From: Rhipidocladum racemiflorum
Lineage: Eukaryota; Streptophyta; Magnoliopsida; Poales; Poaceae
Direction: 5' to 3'
NCBI GenBank assembly: GCA_036346355.1
Contig: CM070588.1
Coordinates: 13,439,914 to 13,503,913 of the forward strand
DNA: 64,000 nt
Position 1 is the stretch's first letter, and the number at the start of each line of letters is the position of its first letter. Below, piece after piece: positions 1-12,345 of the stretch. Made by a program: the position numbers and the translations under genes. The notes below the pieces were generated by a model. The model did not search any database and was not told where the DNA came from. It worked only from the letters and a program-made list of their open reading frames with translations.

Positions 1-2328
1 TTCAAAAATGCTTTGTTCAAATCTTTTTGTCAAACTAATGGAATTGAACATCAATTTTCTTCGCCATATTCTCCCTCACAGAATGGTGTTGTAGAAAGGA
101 AAAATAGAACTTTGATTCAAATGGCTAGAACTATGCTAGATGAATACAACACTTCAAGAAAATTTTGGGCTGAGGCAATTTCTTCTGCTTGCTATATATC
201 AAATAGGGTCTATCTCAAAGCTTTACTTGGTAAAACATCTTATGAACTGAGATTTGATCGTAAACCATCTGTTTCTCACTTACGAGTGTTTGGTTGCAAA
301 TGCTTTATTCTTAAACATGGAAATCTTGATAAATTCGAAGCTCGTAGTACAGATGGTATTTTCCTTGGTTATTCGTTGCACTCTCGTGGATATCGTGTAC
401 TAGATTTATTGACTAACAAATTGTTGGAGACATGCGATGTTACTTTTGATGAGGCTAGCCCTGGAGCTAGACCCGACATTTTAGGTTCACGAGAAGATTT
501 AGAGCCAATCTTTTTGGATAAAAGATTCAAAGAAAATGGTGAAGATAATGATGATGATGAGCTCATACCTACAGAACGGGAAGATGTTCCTGAACCAATT
601 GATGTGACTTCTACTTCAGATTTTCCTACACCTCCCACGACGACTGAAACAACTGGACCTCCCCTTGCTGTTCTGAAGAACCATCCTCCTGAACAAATTA
701 TTGGAAGTCTTCATGAAAGGGTGACACGTTCTAATTCATCTCAAACTCTTTTATGCATGCATTCTGCTTTTGTTGCAAATTTTGAACCGAAGAATATTAC
801 ACATGCTTTAACTGATAGTTCTTGGGTTGATGCGATGCATGAGGAGTCAGAGAATTTTGAAAGAAATAAAGTTTGGTGTTTAGTGGAACCTCCTAAAGGT
901 CAAAACATTATTGGAACAAAATGGGTTTTTAAGAACAAGCTAAATGAAGATGGAATAATTGTTAGAAACAAAGCTAGGCTTGTAGCTCAAGGTTTATCCC
1001 AACTTGAAGGAATTGATTTTGATGAAACATTTGCTCCTGTTGCTCGTTTAGAAGCTATTCGCATTCTTTTGGCGTTTGCAGCTTCAAAAGGTTTTAAGTT
1101 ATTTCAAATGGATGTGAAAAGTGCTTTTCTAAACGGTTTTATAGAAGAAGAAGTTTTTGTGAAACAACCCCCTGGCTTTGAAAATGAAAAATTTCCTAAT
1201 CATGTGTATCGCTTATCAAAAGCTCTTTATGGATTAAAACAAGCCCCTCGTGCTTGGTATGATAGATTAAAAGGCTTCTTGCTTCAACATAATTTTGAAA
1301 TGGGAAAAGTTGATAAAACTCTGTTTACTCAAAATTCAAATGATCAATTCCTTGTGGTGCAAATTTATGTGGATGATATTATCTTTGGAGGATCCTCCCA
1401 CTCTCTTGCGTTGCATTTTTCTGAGCTGATGTCCAGAGAATTCGAGATGAGTATGATGGGAGAGTTGACATACTTCCTTGGATTTCAAATCAAGCAAGCG
1501 AAAGAAGGGATCTTCTTGCACCAATCCAAGTATACAAAGGAGCTACTAAAGAAATTCGACATGGGAGAAGGAAAGTCAGTATCTACTCCAATGAGCACAA
1601 CAACAATTTTGGATCCTAACGAGAATGGTGTCGAGATGGACCAAAAAGAATACAGAAGCATGATTGGATCACTACGCATTTGATCAAGCTTTCGAGGCCT
1701 GACATACATTTTGCAGTATGTTTGTGTGCTCGATTTCAAGCCTCTCCTCAAGAATCACATCGACAAGCAATTAAAAGAATTTTTAGGTATCTCCACTCCA
1801 CTTCTGAATTTGGTATTTGGTATTTGGTATTCGTGTTCATCTTCTCTTACACTCCTAGGATATTCTGATGCTGATTTTGCGGGGTGTAGATTAGATAGAA
1901 AGAGTACTTCTGGCACATGTCATTTTCTTGGCACCTCACTTGTTTCATGGTCTTCTAAGAAACAGTCCTCAGTTGCACAATCTACTGCCGAAGCTGAATA
2001 TGTTGCAGCCGCTAGTTGTTGTTCACAAATTCTTTGGATCACTTCAACTCTTAAAGATTACGGCATTAACTTTAATAGTGTTCCACTTCTTTGTGATAAT
2101 ACTAGTGCTATTCACATTGCTAAAAATCCAGTTCAACATTCAAGGACAAAGCATATTGACATTCGATATCATTTTCTTAGAGATCATGTTGAAAAAGGAC
2201 CTATTGAACTGAAATTTGTTGATTCTGATGCCCAACTTGCTGATATTTTCACTAAGCCGCTTGATTCTTCTCGTTTTGCTTTCTTACGCGGTGAACTTGG
2301 GATCATTCATCCTCATGGGATGATTTGA
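1..2328 (+). pseudogene. Copia C1 pol, 3' part: integrase end, reverse transcriptase, RNase H
   Basis: The frame is open from base 1, so the start lies outside the window. It begins in the integrase core: NGVVERKNR carries the third catalytic acid (Glu codon 94-96), followed by the FGCKCF region of the copia integrase C-terminus. RT follows (TKWVFKNKL near 920-945; catalytic YVDD at 1366-1377), then RNase H (YSDADFAG from 1861, TKHIDIRYHF near 2148) and a stop at 2326-2328. Motif order integrase-RT-RNase H is diagnostic of Ty1/copia. The frame breaks at 1681-1683, just before the SRPDI motif, and again near 1811-1830 where the 7-mer GGTATTT is repeated, so at least two indels inactivate it. 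The GGGGGAG tracts that follow point to the SIRE/Maximus lineage; lineage is inferred. Confidence 0.95.
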
Positions 2329-3480
2329 GGGGGAGTTTTGTTTCTTTGACTTTATCGTACAAAGTGATTTCTTACAATTGGGTTACTTGACTTTGGTTAC
2401 TACATGTGGTATTTTGACTTTACACTTACTAAAAAATCCCCTGTTTTCATTGCATCATGTAGTACAAAGCTTTGATGATTATTCTTGTGTATATAGCCAA
2501 GTTAATGCTATCAATGCTTCTTTTATCACTAAAAGGCTAAGAATAGTTCAAATTGTAATGCCTTTTAAGAATATTTTGGCTCTTGTTCATTATGGTACTG
2601 CATTTGTGAAATAGGCTTAAAAGTTTCTTGTCATCTGTTGAAAGGCTAGAGCTGATTAGAAACTATGTTTGAGCTTTTTGTTGGACTTCAAATGATCATT
2701 ATGAGTCTCAAGCAAAATAAGTGTTTTAATGATAAAAGCAAGTTGAAAAAGATGCAAGCAAAAGCTACTTGGCTAAACACAAGTTTAGTATAATGTGCAG
2801 CTTCCTTGCTAGGGATTTAAATGCAAAAGATGCAAGAAAAGGCTACTTGTCTAAACAAAAGTTCAGAACAATGAGAAGCCACTTGCCAATTTTAAAATGA
2901 AAAAGATACAAGAAAGAACTACCTACTCATACACAAGTATGGGCTAGTGTGCAGTTACTTGTCATCCCTGTTGATCACCAAGAACAATTGTTAAACTTGC
3001 TAAAAGAGAAAAAGGAAATTCAAAATGCTTGAGACAAACATTAGTGAATTTGAAAGTCTCTCTTTGCTCATGATAGTTTTCTTTTTAGTTTTGGCAATTT
3101 CAGTTTATGACATTTTACTTGTTTGCTCTAATTTGCGTATGCAACAACTATTCAATGTTTTAGAGACTTTATATTCTCAATTTGCTTTCTCATTGGCTAA
3201 ATTGATATAAAAGTGATAGTTCTCCTAAAAAAAAAAACTCTCCAAATGCTTTACCTTGTTTATATACCTTGAATATACTTTAAAGCTTACGATACTGCAT
3301 TCATTAAGGGGGAGTTTTTATGTCTTGATGACTATTTTGTCAAAAAGGGGGAGAATAAGTCATGGAGAAAATCAAAAAAAAAAGAAAAGGGGGAGAACAA
3401 GTTAAAAAAAAGGAGAAATTCAAATTCCTCCTGTCAAATCTTGGATTGTGTTTTGTCAAATTACTCATCAAGGGGGAGAT
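2329..3480 (+). other. Copia C1 3' untranslated region with repeated polypurine tracts
   Basis: No convincing gene. The sequence is AT-rich and contains GGGGGAG-type purine tracts near 2330, 3308, 3346, 3390 and 3471. The last, AAGGGGGAGAT, ends exactly at the LTR start and is the plus-strand primer site. Multiple tracts of this kind are known from SIRE-type copia elements. Loosely repeated segments of about 65-70 bp (GATGCAAG...GCTACTTG) occupy about 2750-2940. No env-like ORF is visible in this copy. Confidence 0.75.
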
Positions 3481-3819
3481 TGAAGGATCATTGTTTTTTA
3501 TCCATGTGTTTTTGATGATGAGTATTTGAAAAGAGTTGAAATTGATTTGATTATTTGATAAGATTTGAAAGTGGTTTGATTATTTAGTGGTTGTATGGAT
3601 TAATGTGAGTCAAGTCGCGGACTTGGGCTCGGAAATTGTTTTTGTGTTTTGTTCATGTGCAGGTGTTGCTTGAGGTCGAACGTGGTCGGTGACGGGACCG
3701 AGACTAGGTTCAGGGAGGAACTGAGGTTGTGAGGGTCGAAGTTGTCATGCAAGACGTTTGGACTAAAGAACAGTGTACGTGGAGTCGAGATCGTTGCAAC
3801 GTAGCGGCAGGTGGACCGT

Positions 3820-3990
3820 ATACATGTGTGCGTGTGTGCATGCATGCAAGTGTGTGTGTGTGTGCGTGCATGCAAGTGTGTGTGTGTGCGTGCATGTGTG
3901 TGCATGCATGCGAGTATGAGTGTGCATGCAGTGTGTTGCGTGCATGCATGTGTGCGTGGTGCGTGTGTGGCATGCGTGCGTTGTGTTGTG
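3820..3990. repeat. Alternating purine-pyrimidine (TG/CG/CA) microsatellite in the C1 LTR
   Basis: About 170 bp built from TGTG, TGCG and GCATGCATGC steps in near-strict purine-pyrimidine alternation. The long Cys- or His/Thr-rich frames across it on both strands are translations of the simple repeat, not genes. Such tracts can adopt Z-DNA. Confidence 0.9.
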
Positions 3991-4070
3991 TGCGTTTTGC
4001 TGGGAGTCCTTGCAGGCAGCCAGCGTATGGAAAGAAAAAAAATAAAAAAAAAGGAAACTGAGTCAACATC

Positions 4071-6674
4071 TGTAACACCCCGGCACCCACGTGCCCTGAA
4101 TGCTACACTAAACAAGCAACAAAAACGCAAGGAAGCACGCAAAGCAAAACAAATCAACTCTAAACATGTTAGTAGGTTGCCGAACTAATTAAAAAAAATT
4201 CGGCAGAACCTCCCCTACTTCTAGGTCATCCACTCAGCAGACATAAGATGCAATTCAATAATGACAACATCAAGTAAGCATAAACATAGGGTCATGGCAA
4301 CAATCACCTATCGTGACCCAACTAGCACAAGCAACTAACAACAATCTCAAAGAGGCCACAATAACAAGAGGGGAACTAAGGCACAATGTAAAGAGGAATA
4401 ACAAGTACCAATATCACCATCCAAGGATTAAAGACATTAGGACAACATGCCCACAACACCTACTTACATTCTAACTACTCAAAAGCAAGTTCTACTATTA
4501 GTACATAACCAAAAGTGGAGCCAAATACAAATCTAACTAAGTTATGAATTTGTGTGTGAAGTGTTATCCCGACTACCAAAATGCCGCTCTGGAGGTACCT
4601 AAAATAAGCAACAAAACAACAAGCGTGAGTTCAATACTCAGCAAAGTGTAAAGCAACAAAGCAGGTGGTAAAACAATTAAACTTGTATCCATACAATAAG
4701 TAATTTAAACATCCAAGTCATGAACTCAACCATTCAACACTTTAACTCATTTCATACATTGCTTTCTCGTACAATACTATGAATATGCACATGCATGCCT
4801 TTTTATGGAGCTCATACCGGTATTGCCGAGTGCACACCCGTCGGTGTGCACCCTCATCCCCTGCATCCCGTGGAGGGTGCCTACGCTTACTGACTCGCTC
4901 CCATACTCCAACGGTATGGGACTACGAGGTAGGTCTTTTGTGTTCACTACGTGTGAACACGGAGGCCCGCATCAAAATGGGACACCTCCCCTTTTATGAA
5001 TGCATAGATGCAAATAACATAAATACGTTGCTTCAATTTGAACGTACTCATTGCATCAATTTAATACATACTCATGGCATCGAATTAAACATACTCATGG
5101 CATTGAATTAAACATACTCATTCAATTAGATATATCCATTCCATTAACCAAACTCATTCAATTCCAAATCAAAGAGTAAAAGAGGGGGTGACAACCGACA
5201 ATTGACCGGGAAGCCACTTCACACTTGCCTCTACCCGCGAGGAGCGGGGTGACGCGAGGAGGAAGCCGCCCCCGAGGCTAATCCACCTGAAAAGGAATCA
5301 TATTGAAAAATCTCACACTTCGAACTAACAAATTACATCTTTGCAAATCGCTTCTATGCTCTAACCCGACCGAAAAACCCAAACTCTTAACCGAACAAGT
5401 CATGGTTTGGACAGCGCTCACTTGAATGATCATAACTTCCAATTGGCTTGACCAAAACTCGTGTTCTCATACTCTAAACGACCACAAGGAGATAACCTAG
5501 GATAATCACAAGGCCAATCAAGATCCCTTAACAAATCCCAGAATTGAAATGAGCGCAGCTACTAGCACAAGTGCCAAATCTGGACAGCAAGGGGTACAAA
5601 ATAGCATAACTTCTAATTGGCTCAATGAAAGTTCATGATATTAGACTCTAAATGACCATAATAGAACCATCTAATGGAATCCCACAACCCCTTAAATAGG
5701 AGATGGAGCTAAGGCCCTCAAAAAGGCCTCTAAACTTCAGCCACAAAAACTGGACGCCCAGAAAAACTGTTCTCTGGACAGCAACTTTGAAACATTGTAA
5801 CTTTTGATTCCTTACTCCAAATCAATAAAACAAGTACATTTTCTGAAATTAAAGGAATTTCTTACAACTCTCTAGGCAACCGAAAACACTCATTCGGCCC
5901 GCAGCTAAGTCTAATCTCTGCTTGAACATTTCAGGTACTAAGAAAGCCAAATCAGACAAACATGACAAAAGTGGCATAACTTTCAAATGGCTAAATGGAT
6001 TTTCGAGTTCTTGTGCTCAAATTAAAGAGGAAAGGGATTCTACAACAAACTCTACAGGCGTCCAGACATTTGACCAACTTAGAAACCCCAAACACGAGCT
6101 ACAAGAACTGACTGAAATCTGCTCGAAAATAGAAACTAGGGTTCCCTCCAAAGAACTAGTTTTCCCTCCACAAATTTCAACCCTAGGGACCCTAGAACCC
6201 TACCACCCTGCCTAGGACCTTCAGATCTGAGCTCACAAGCAAAAAAATCCCAAGCTTACCTTCACCCAAGAAGAGGAAGGAAGGAGGAGGTGGCTGCTGC
6301 TTGGCTGCTGCAGGGAGGAGGAGAAGGAGGAGGTGCAGCCGGCCAACCTTGGGGAGGGAACTCTCCTAGCTGCAAGGGGGAGGAGGAGAAGCCATGGGAG
6401 CACTTGGTGGCTGCTGCTCTTGCCTCCTTTGCTCCACACGAAAATGAAAGGGGAGTGGTTGGTTTGGTTTGGGGTGGGGAGGGGTAAGCAGCCAAAAAGG
6501 TAGAGGGGATGGGGGTTTTGGGTGAGCGGTAGATTAGGTAAAAAGTGGGATGAGTGCTCCAAAATCTCCCCCCACACAGATGAAGTTGATAGCTCTGCTA
6601 ACACCAGACTGACCCTCCACAATCCCAGATAAGAAAGTGCCAAGTTCCGGAAATAGAATTTAAGCAATATTACA
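4071..6674 (-). mobile_element. Solo LTR of a Tekay-type gypsy element inside the C1 LTR
   Basis: The 2604-bp unit begins TGTAACACCCCGG and ends ATATTACA, and is flanked by a perfect 5-bp duplication ACATC (4066-4070 and 6675-6679). There is no internal coding region, PBS or second LTR. Its terminus and an internal module (palindrome ATACCGGTAT at 4814-4823 plus a hairpin at 4830-4851) match in inverse orientation the 3' LTR at 8145-10366, so it reads on the minus strand and is a relative of that family. Short tandem copies of about 26 bp (CATACTCATGGCAT...) occur near 5040-5110. The Pro/Ser-rich frame at 6262-6495 is probably LTR leader composition, not a gene. Confidence 0.85.
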
Positions 6675-7217
6675 ACATCTGAAAGAAAGAAAAAGGAAAC
6701 GGACAGCGCGTGTGTTTTGAAAGAAAAAGGAAACGGAAACGGTTTCGGTTTGGGTTGGAGTTGAATCCAAATCGGCTTGGTGGACAGATTTTGGTGCACA
6801 ACTTGTCCTTTAAATAGAGAGTTCTAGGGGCTTAGAATTCATCAAAAAAAAGGGCAAGAAGCAAAAGGTGCTTACAACAAAGAAGAGCTTGTGTGCTCTA
6901 TCTAGTTGATTTAGGGTTTTCTAATCTTTTAAGATTAGAAGATTTTTGGTGTCATCATGTGGAAGATGGCTTTGGAATAAAGAAAAAGGTTATACAATTC
7001 TTTTATCTTCTTGCTTTGATTCCTAATTAATCTGTTCTTTTTGTTAGAACTAGTTTTGATTTATGTTCGATTTGTTTCGCTAATTAATCTAGGGTTTTGA
7101 TCTCTACAATATTAGATATTCTTCCGCTATTTAGGGGTTTTTAATTTTCAGAAAGAAATCGTTGAATTTTATTCGGCATCTATTCACCCCCCCTCTAGTT
7201 GCCTACTCGGTCCTACA

Positions 7218-8144
7218 GGCTTGGATGTTGCCGAATTCTTTCCAAAATGGTTGTTAACGCTTTAGGTTTGAGTTGTCGTGTGTGGTCCACTTGGGTTAAA
7301 AAGAATTGTACTCCTCTTTCTCTATAGATGGGAGTGAGGATATAAATGTTCTTGGTTTATGGTTGAATATGCGAAATTTGTGTACACTTGGGCTTGTTAA
7401 CTAAGTGTTTTTGTGTGAGGGCGAGACCCTCTTAAGAAAGGAACCAATTGTGGTTTGGTAAGGTTTTACGATCCTAGCTTGGGGCTAGGTGTCGAACCTT
7501 AATGGTATAAGGGTGGTTTGTGATGGAGGTCGATGATGTATGGGTTTAACCTTTATTAAGTGTAGCGATGGGTGGAAGTGAAGTTGATGGTAGTTCGGTG
7601 ATAATTGTCCTGTCGTGAGCAATTGTCTTAACTAGTTGTTTTTGGGTTTGAGTCTTGCCTGGGAGAGGATGGAATGAAATGTTAGCATGATCTTGTATCG
7701 GAAGGGCAAGTGTGCCTTAATGAGTTATCCCCCTCGATGGAAATTTTCGAGAATGTAGAGAGGTTGTTAAAGGAATTGTGACTCGCTTTGATTGTGTCAT
7801 GTTGGGTTTAATGAAGTGTGGTAGTCAGGTTGGTTGTGATAGTAGTGTGAAGTGTTTGTCGTGAGGTTTCGGGCGTTTTGGGTTGATGGAGCCCCTTTGT
7901 GGTTGAAACGCAGTTCTGTTTGGGAATTGAAGTAAAGATGGAACCGTGAGAGGTTGCACTCTGTTGAGCTAAATCAACATTTTCTCGCTAGTGTTGGTTT
8001 TGATAACTCGCTTGTCGTTTGTTCCGGTTTTAGTCTCTATGTGAATGTTTTGTGTTGCGAAGAAGTCTTTTGTCCCTTGGGGAACTTGTTATTGATTTTG
8101 GCGTTCTTCGGATTCGAGGTCGAATCCTGTTTAAGGGGGGAGAA
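7218..8144 (+). other. Chromovirus GB: 3' end of the internal region with polypurine tract
   Basis: Flanked on the left by the inserted C1 LTR and on the right by an LTR start. The last bases contain TTCGAGGTCGAATCC and then AAGGGGGGAGAA (8133-8144), the pattern that closes pol and precedes the 3' LTR in Tekay/Del-type chromoviruses. I see no readable domain in the preceding 900 bp; it is GT-rich and probably untranslated or decayed. Confidence 0.65.
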
Positions 8145-10366
8145 TGTGACACCACGGAGTGTCGTAACCTCATATAATGTGAATATTGAGGTCAAAAACT
8201 ATATGAAATTTGAAATTGGAGGTTGAAACCATACGTTATGAGGTTAATTTGCGTTTCCGGGGTGTTTCCGGGGATTTGGGCCTTCCCGGAGGAGTTTGGG
8301 CCTTAGGGAAAGGGTAGTGGGCTTTGGTGGGATGGAGTTTGAGTCCAAGTGGGAGTAGGAGACCTGTTTGGGATGGTAAAAAGGGCCTCCCCCTGCCCTT
8401 GCCTGTGCCCCCACCCCTGCCCTTGCGCCCCCACAAGCCCTAGCCGCCCACCACACCTCCCCACCTCCTCCTTGTGGCGCCTCCACCTCCCCCCTTGCTC
8501 CCCATTGCTCCACCACCTCTCCACCACCTCTCCACCTCCCTTTCTGCCCCTAGGGGAGTTCTCCACCACAACACCTCGAAGATCCACCCATTGGAGCGCT
8601 CCGCGATGAGGAGATCCGGCAGAATTTGAGCGAGGAAGGAGATCGCGCGAACCGGGAGGAGATCCGTTGGGTTTTCGGTCGTCGGGCGAAGGTATGGCCA
8701 TGGGAATCCTTGAGGTTGGTCTAGGATCTATTCTAAGGGTGATTATCATGTTTTTAGATCAATTGGTGGTGCTAGAATTGAGTAGATTAGATGGAATCTT
8801 GAGTTTGCCACGTTCTCTATTTCGGGCAGCATGAGTAGTCGACCTAGGGCTTGGGTTTTCGTCAATTTAGAGTCGGCATTTGGTCGTACGGCTGTTGAAG
8901 AAGTTGTAGGTAATTTCAATATCTTTCCGTGGGTATAAAGAACGTCCAATTCCGCCCAGCCCTTTGAAAGTTATGATCGTTTTACCGAGCGTGTTAAAAT
9001 CTGTGACGTGATTGGAACAGATCACGGTATTTTGTAGATTAAACAACTTTAGAGTCCGAATCAGTTTTCCATATACTTAGAAAAAGTTGAGAAATTTCCT
9101 AAGCTACGCGAGGATGTACTCGTTTAATTGATTTGGAGTCTTAGAACCCGAGTTATGCCTTTTGGAAAGCTGTTGTCCCGACGGGACAGAACCTCTGTTT
9201 TTGGGTTTAGCGAGTAGTTTGCGATGTCGGGGTAGAATAGGGTTTGCTTACTGTTTTGTGGACATGATTGTGAGTGTGTGGTACCCATGTGCAGGTGGTG
9301 TGACCCCGGGAGTGCCTTCTACTTCTCGCCAATCCGTTGCCCGTGGTTGAGGCAAGTGTATTGTAATGGATAGCGGTTTGTAGGTTGCTAGTTGAGACTA
9401 GATGAAATTGATTATATGATATGATCACTTGCCATGCTTTAATTATTGCCATTGATATGATGAGTATGCTTATAATGTTATGATGCCATATGTTAATGTA
9501 CAAGTTAATTATGATGTTGGCATGTTTGCATACATGGTATGATACATGGCCCGGGCGGTGAGAAAGTCATAACTAGTCCAGGGAAGGTCGGTGAGAAAGT
9601 TATGACTATTCCGGAGAGCCAATGAGTAAGTCCTACATCGTGATTCCATGCACCGCGGTGTTTGGAAGCGAGGAGTAGGCACCCTCCATCTTCGGGATGG
9701 AAGGGGGGAGAGGGTGCACGCCGACGGGTGTGTACTCAACCATACCGGTATGAGTTTCCAAGGAGACATGAGCATCGCATCGCATTGCGTACATAATGGT
9801 GATGATATTGGTATGTGATCATGAATGATATGAAAGACATGATATGAGTTGTTATAGCCATGTAATTGTTTTTGTGTACCATTGCAATATGCTTGCTGAG
9901 TGTTGAACTCACGCTTGTGCTTTCTTGTTGTTTTAGGTACCATGAGATCGGCATGTGGGGAAGGGAATTAGTCACACTTCTACACGTAGCGTCACTCAAT
10001 TGTTCCCACAGTCACTCAATTGGGTCTTGATAATACATTAAGTGTGATGCATATTGATTTATGGTTTAGTTTTGCGATATGAGAGTCTTATTGTTCGTTT
10101 GGCTCATGGAGACATTGAATGCTTGGGATTAGATTTATATTGTTGTCATGCCTTTAATTATTGCTGTTTTAGATGCCTCTTATATAGCCATATATTGCTA
10201 TGCTGTTGATGTTCCTTCAATTCATGTTAAAACAAAGGACATGCTGCCGAAATTTTGGTTTTTAGCATTTGCTCCTTTGCTGTAATTTACCTTAATTTAT
10301 GGTATTTAGATGTTGTTCAGCCTATGTTTGGTAGCATTCAGGCATGCTAGATGCCGGGGTGTTACA
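8145..10366 (+). repeat. Chromovirus GB 3' LTR
   Basis: Begins TGTGACACC right after the polypurine tract and ends GGGGTGTTACA at 10366. Beyond that point the sequence becomes the minus-strand gag-protease of another gypsy element (G3) in mid-frame, which marks the insertion edge. A GC-rich leader-like block lies at 8380-8600. A conserved module lies at 9714-9735 (hairpin) and 9742-9751 (ATACCGGTAT). Pro/Gly-rich frames on both strands at 8236-8750 look compositional rather than coding. Confidence 0.8.
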
Positions 10367-12010
10367 CCCGGGTTGAAGTTCGACTACAAATTCAATATCC
10401 CGATCGGGCGGCATTCCTGGTAGTTCCGCTGGGAACACATCCGGGTACTCCGCAACCACGGGAATGGACTCTAGCTCTTCAACTTCTGTGCCATTCAAGG
10501 AGTAAAGAGCGATCTTGCCATCATCTAGGAGTAGAGTCAGCAAGTCGCCCTTCGGTCCCCTCAGTGAGACGGAGCGACGAGAGCAATCTAGAATGGCCTG
10601 CTGCCGCGTGAGCCAATTCATGCCCAAAATGACATCCATCCCCTGAAGATCAAGGAGCAACAGGTTTACAAGGAAGGGAACCGCTTGAATTTGCATAACG
10701 GCCTTCTGGACCACTTGATTGGCAGTAATCTTCGAACCCGGTGCTTCAATTAGGAATAAGGTTTTCCTGCAACTCACTTCCAATTGATGTTGCACGGCAA
10801 AACCTCTGCTAACGAAGGAATGGGAAGCCCCTGAGTCAAAAAGCACCCTAGCAGCATGCCCCTCAATGCACAATGTACCAGTCAGCACAGTAGCGCCCTC
10901 GGGAATCGCCTCAGCATCGACGTAGTTGACGCGGCCATGGGTAGGTGCAGGAAGTGGAGGTAGAGGTGGTGCAGTCGCACCATGAGGCCTTGGGGCGTTA
11001 GAGTTGATGCCCCACCTTGGAAATGGGCAGTCGCGGATGAAATGCCCCGCATGCCAGCAGTTGTAGCATGGGCCCGGTCCAGAGCCTGTCACCACTCGCA
11101 ATCTGGCCTGTGGCAGTGGAGGCCGAGGAGCAGCAACAGGAAGCCGGGCCACTCCAGTCGGCAGGGAAGGCATAGGAACAGGAGCCCTCGGTGGTGGAAG
11201 AGCAACCCGTGCCCGCTGTGAACTGGCACCAGCTGAGTACGGTACCGCCCTCTTCCGCTTCTTCTCATCCTGATGGCTCCTCATCTTGTGCTCCACAGTG
11301 ATCGCCCGACTCACCAAGGCATTGAAGTCGGGGAAATCACACACTGAGAGCTTATCTTGCATCTTTGCCGTCAGTCCACTCATAAAGCGATCCTACTTCT
11401 TCTGATCCGTATCAACTTCCTCCGGTGCATATTGAGCCAAGTAGTTGAACTCTCGTGAGTAGTCCATCACTGACTTGCTCAACTGTTTGAGGGAAAGAAA
11501 CTGCTGCTTCTTGATATCCATGAGTCCTTTCGGGATGTGGTACGCCCGGAAAGCCTCACAGAACTCCGCCCAGGTCACCTGATGACTGGCGGGCTGCATC
11601 ACCACAAAGTTAGCCCACCATGCCCCAGCTGGGCCTTGAAGCTGTTGCGCTGCAAAAGGAGCCTTCTGGAGGTCCTCACAGTGGATAAGAGCAAATTTCT
11701 GCTCCATCGTGCGCAGCCAGTCATCAGCCTCCAACGGATCACTGGCCCGAGAGAACGTCGGCGGCTGAGTGTGGAGGAAATCCAGGTAGCCATTGGGTCG
11801 GCCTCGCCCTTCACCGCGGCCACCCGGAGCAGCCTTATTCTGGACCAACATCTCCAGGATCCAGTTGGTGGTCTGCTGGTTCTGCTCCGACCGCATCAAG
11901 ACATCCAGCAAGTTGGGAGGAGGGGGCGGATCGCCATGGTCGGGCTGTGATCGCCCAGCGCCATCATCACCTCCCATACCACCGCGGGTCCTCATTCTGT
12001 CGTCAACCAA
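10367..12010 (-). pseudogene. Chromovirus G3 gag-protease, cut before RT
   Basis: Read on the minus strand from the ATG at 12010. Gag core: DPLEADDWLRTMEQKFAL, then AWWANFVVM and FRAYHIPKG (retrotransposon gag family). A CCHC knuckle CYNCWHAGHFIRDC follows near 11040-11080, then an aspartic protease with the active-site motif VLFDSGASHSF (about 10830) and ILGMNWL. One in-frame TAG near 11390 (KK*DRF) splits an otherwise single frame; CAG to TAG would explain it. The reading stops at 10367 where GB's LTR begins, just ahead of where RT should start. A 5' LTR and PBS lie upstream. RVP_2-type protease and this gag form suit a Tekay/Del-type chromovirus. Confidence 0.9.
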
Positions 12011-12345
12011 AGTCAGACAACAAGAGTCAGACCCACACGGAAAGGATAGGTCATAAACTTAACTAAACCCGCAAACTACCCCCAAGTCAGACTGTAACAC
12101 TCCGCACTGGAGTCCAACAAGTCTAACACACTCAAAACATAGCTCATGATGCAAATGGCATGGCACATGCATGATATGACATGAAATGCACGATTCCAAC
12201 GTAACTCAGACTCACAGTACATATACTTAGGGCGGGGTATAAGTACTAACTTCTACCTAATGCATTTATGATAGTCCTAATCAATTCCTTAAGTGGTCGT
12301 CAGGTTTCGGGTTCGTCTTCATGCACCTTGCTCTGATACCAGCCT
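12011..12345 (-). other. G3 leader with tRNA-iMet primer binding site
   Basis: The minus strand reads TGGTATCAGAGC at plus coordinates 12330-12341, complementary to the 3' end of initiator tRNA-Met, four bases after the proposed LTR end. The rest, to the gag start, shows no coding signal. A TGTAACACTCC string at 12093 resembles an LTR tip but has no partner. Confidence 0.75.

Larger units (their letters stand above)
3481..7217 (+). repeat. Copia C1 3' LTR, split by a nested solo LTR
   Basis: It starts with TG directly after the polypurine tract and ends ...CGGTCCTACA at 7217, the usual CTACA end of SIRE-type LTRs, preceded by a CACCCCCCCTCT stretch also seen at both LTR ends of copia C2. The insertion at 4071-6674 plus its 5-bp duplication splits it, leaving about 1.13 kb of LTR proper. 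A TATA-like TTTAAATAGAG lies near 6810. Bases 3594-3780 match about 23060-23270 of the C2 LTR, so C1 and C2 are related families. The 5' LTR is outside the window. Confidence 0.85.

Noticed and set aside
3600..4188. Long open frames on both strands with His/Thr or Cys/Val repeats
   Set aside because: They translate a TG/CG/CA simple repeat inside an LTR and exist on both strands at once; no domain.
8236..8750. Gly/Arg/Pro-rich frames on both strands
   Set aside because: GC-rich leader-like part of an LTR; no conserved domain and overlapping frames on both strands.
12330..12341. tRNA gene fragment (TGGTATCAGAGC), also at 24121 and 62067
   Set aside because: Only the primer binding site complement next to LTR ends; no cloverleaf around it.
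12093..12345. TGTAACACTCC as the start of another nested LTR
   Set aside because: No matching end or 5-bp duplication found downstream; more likely part of the G3 leader.
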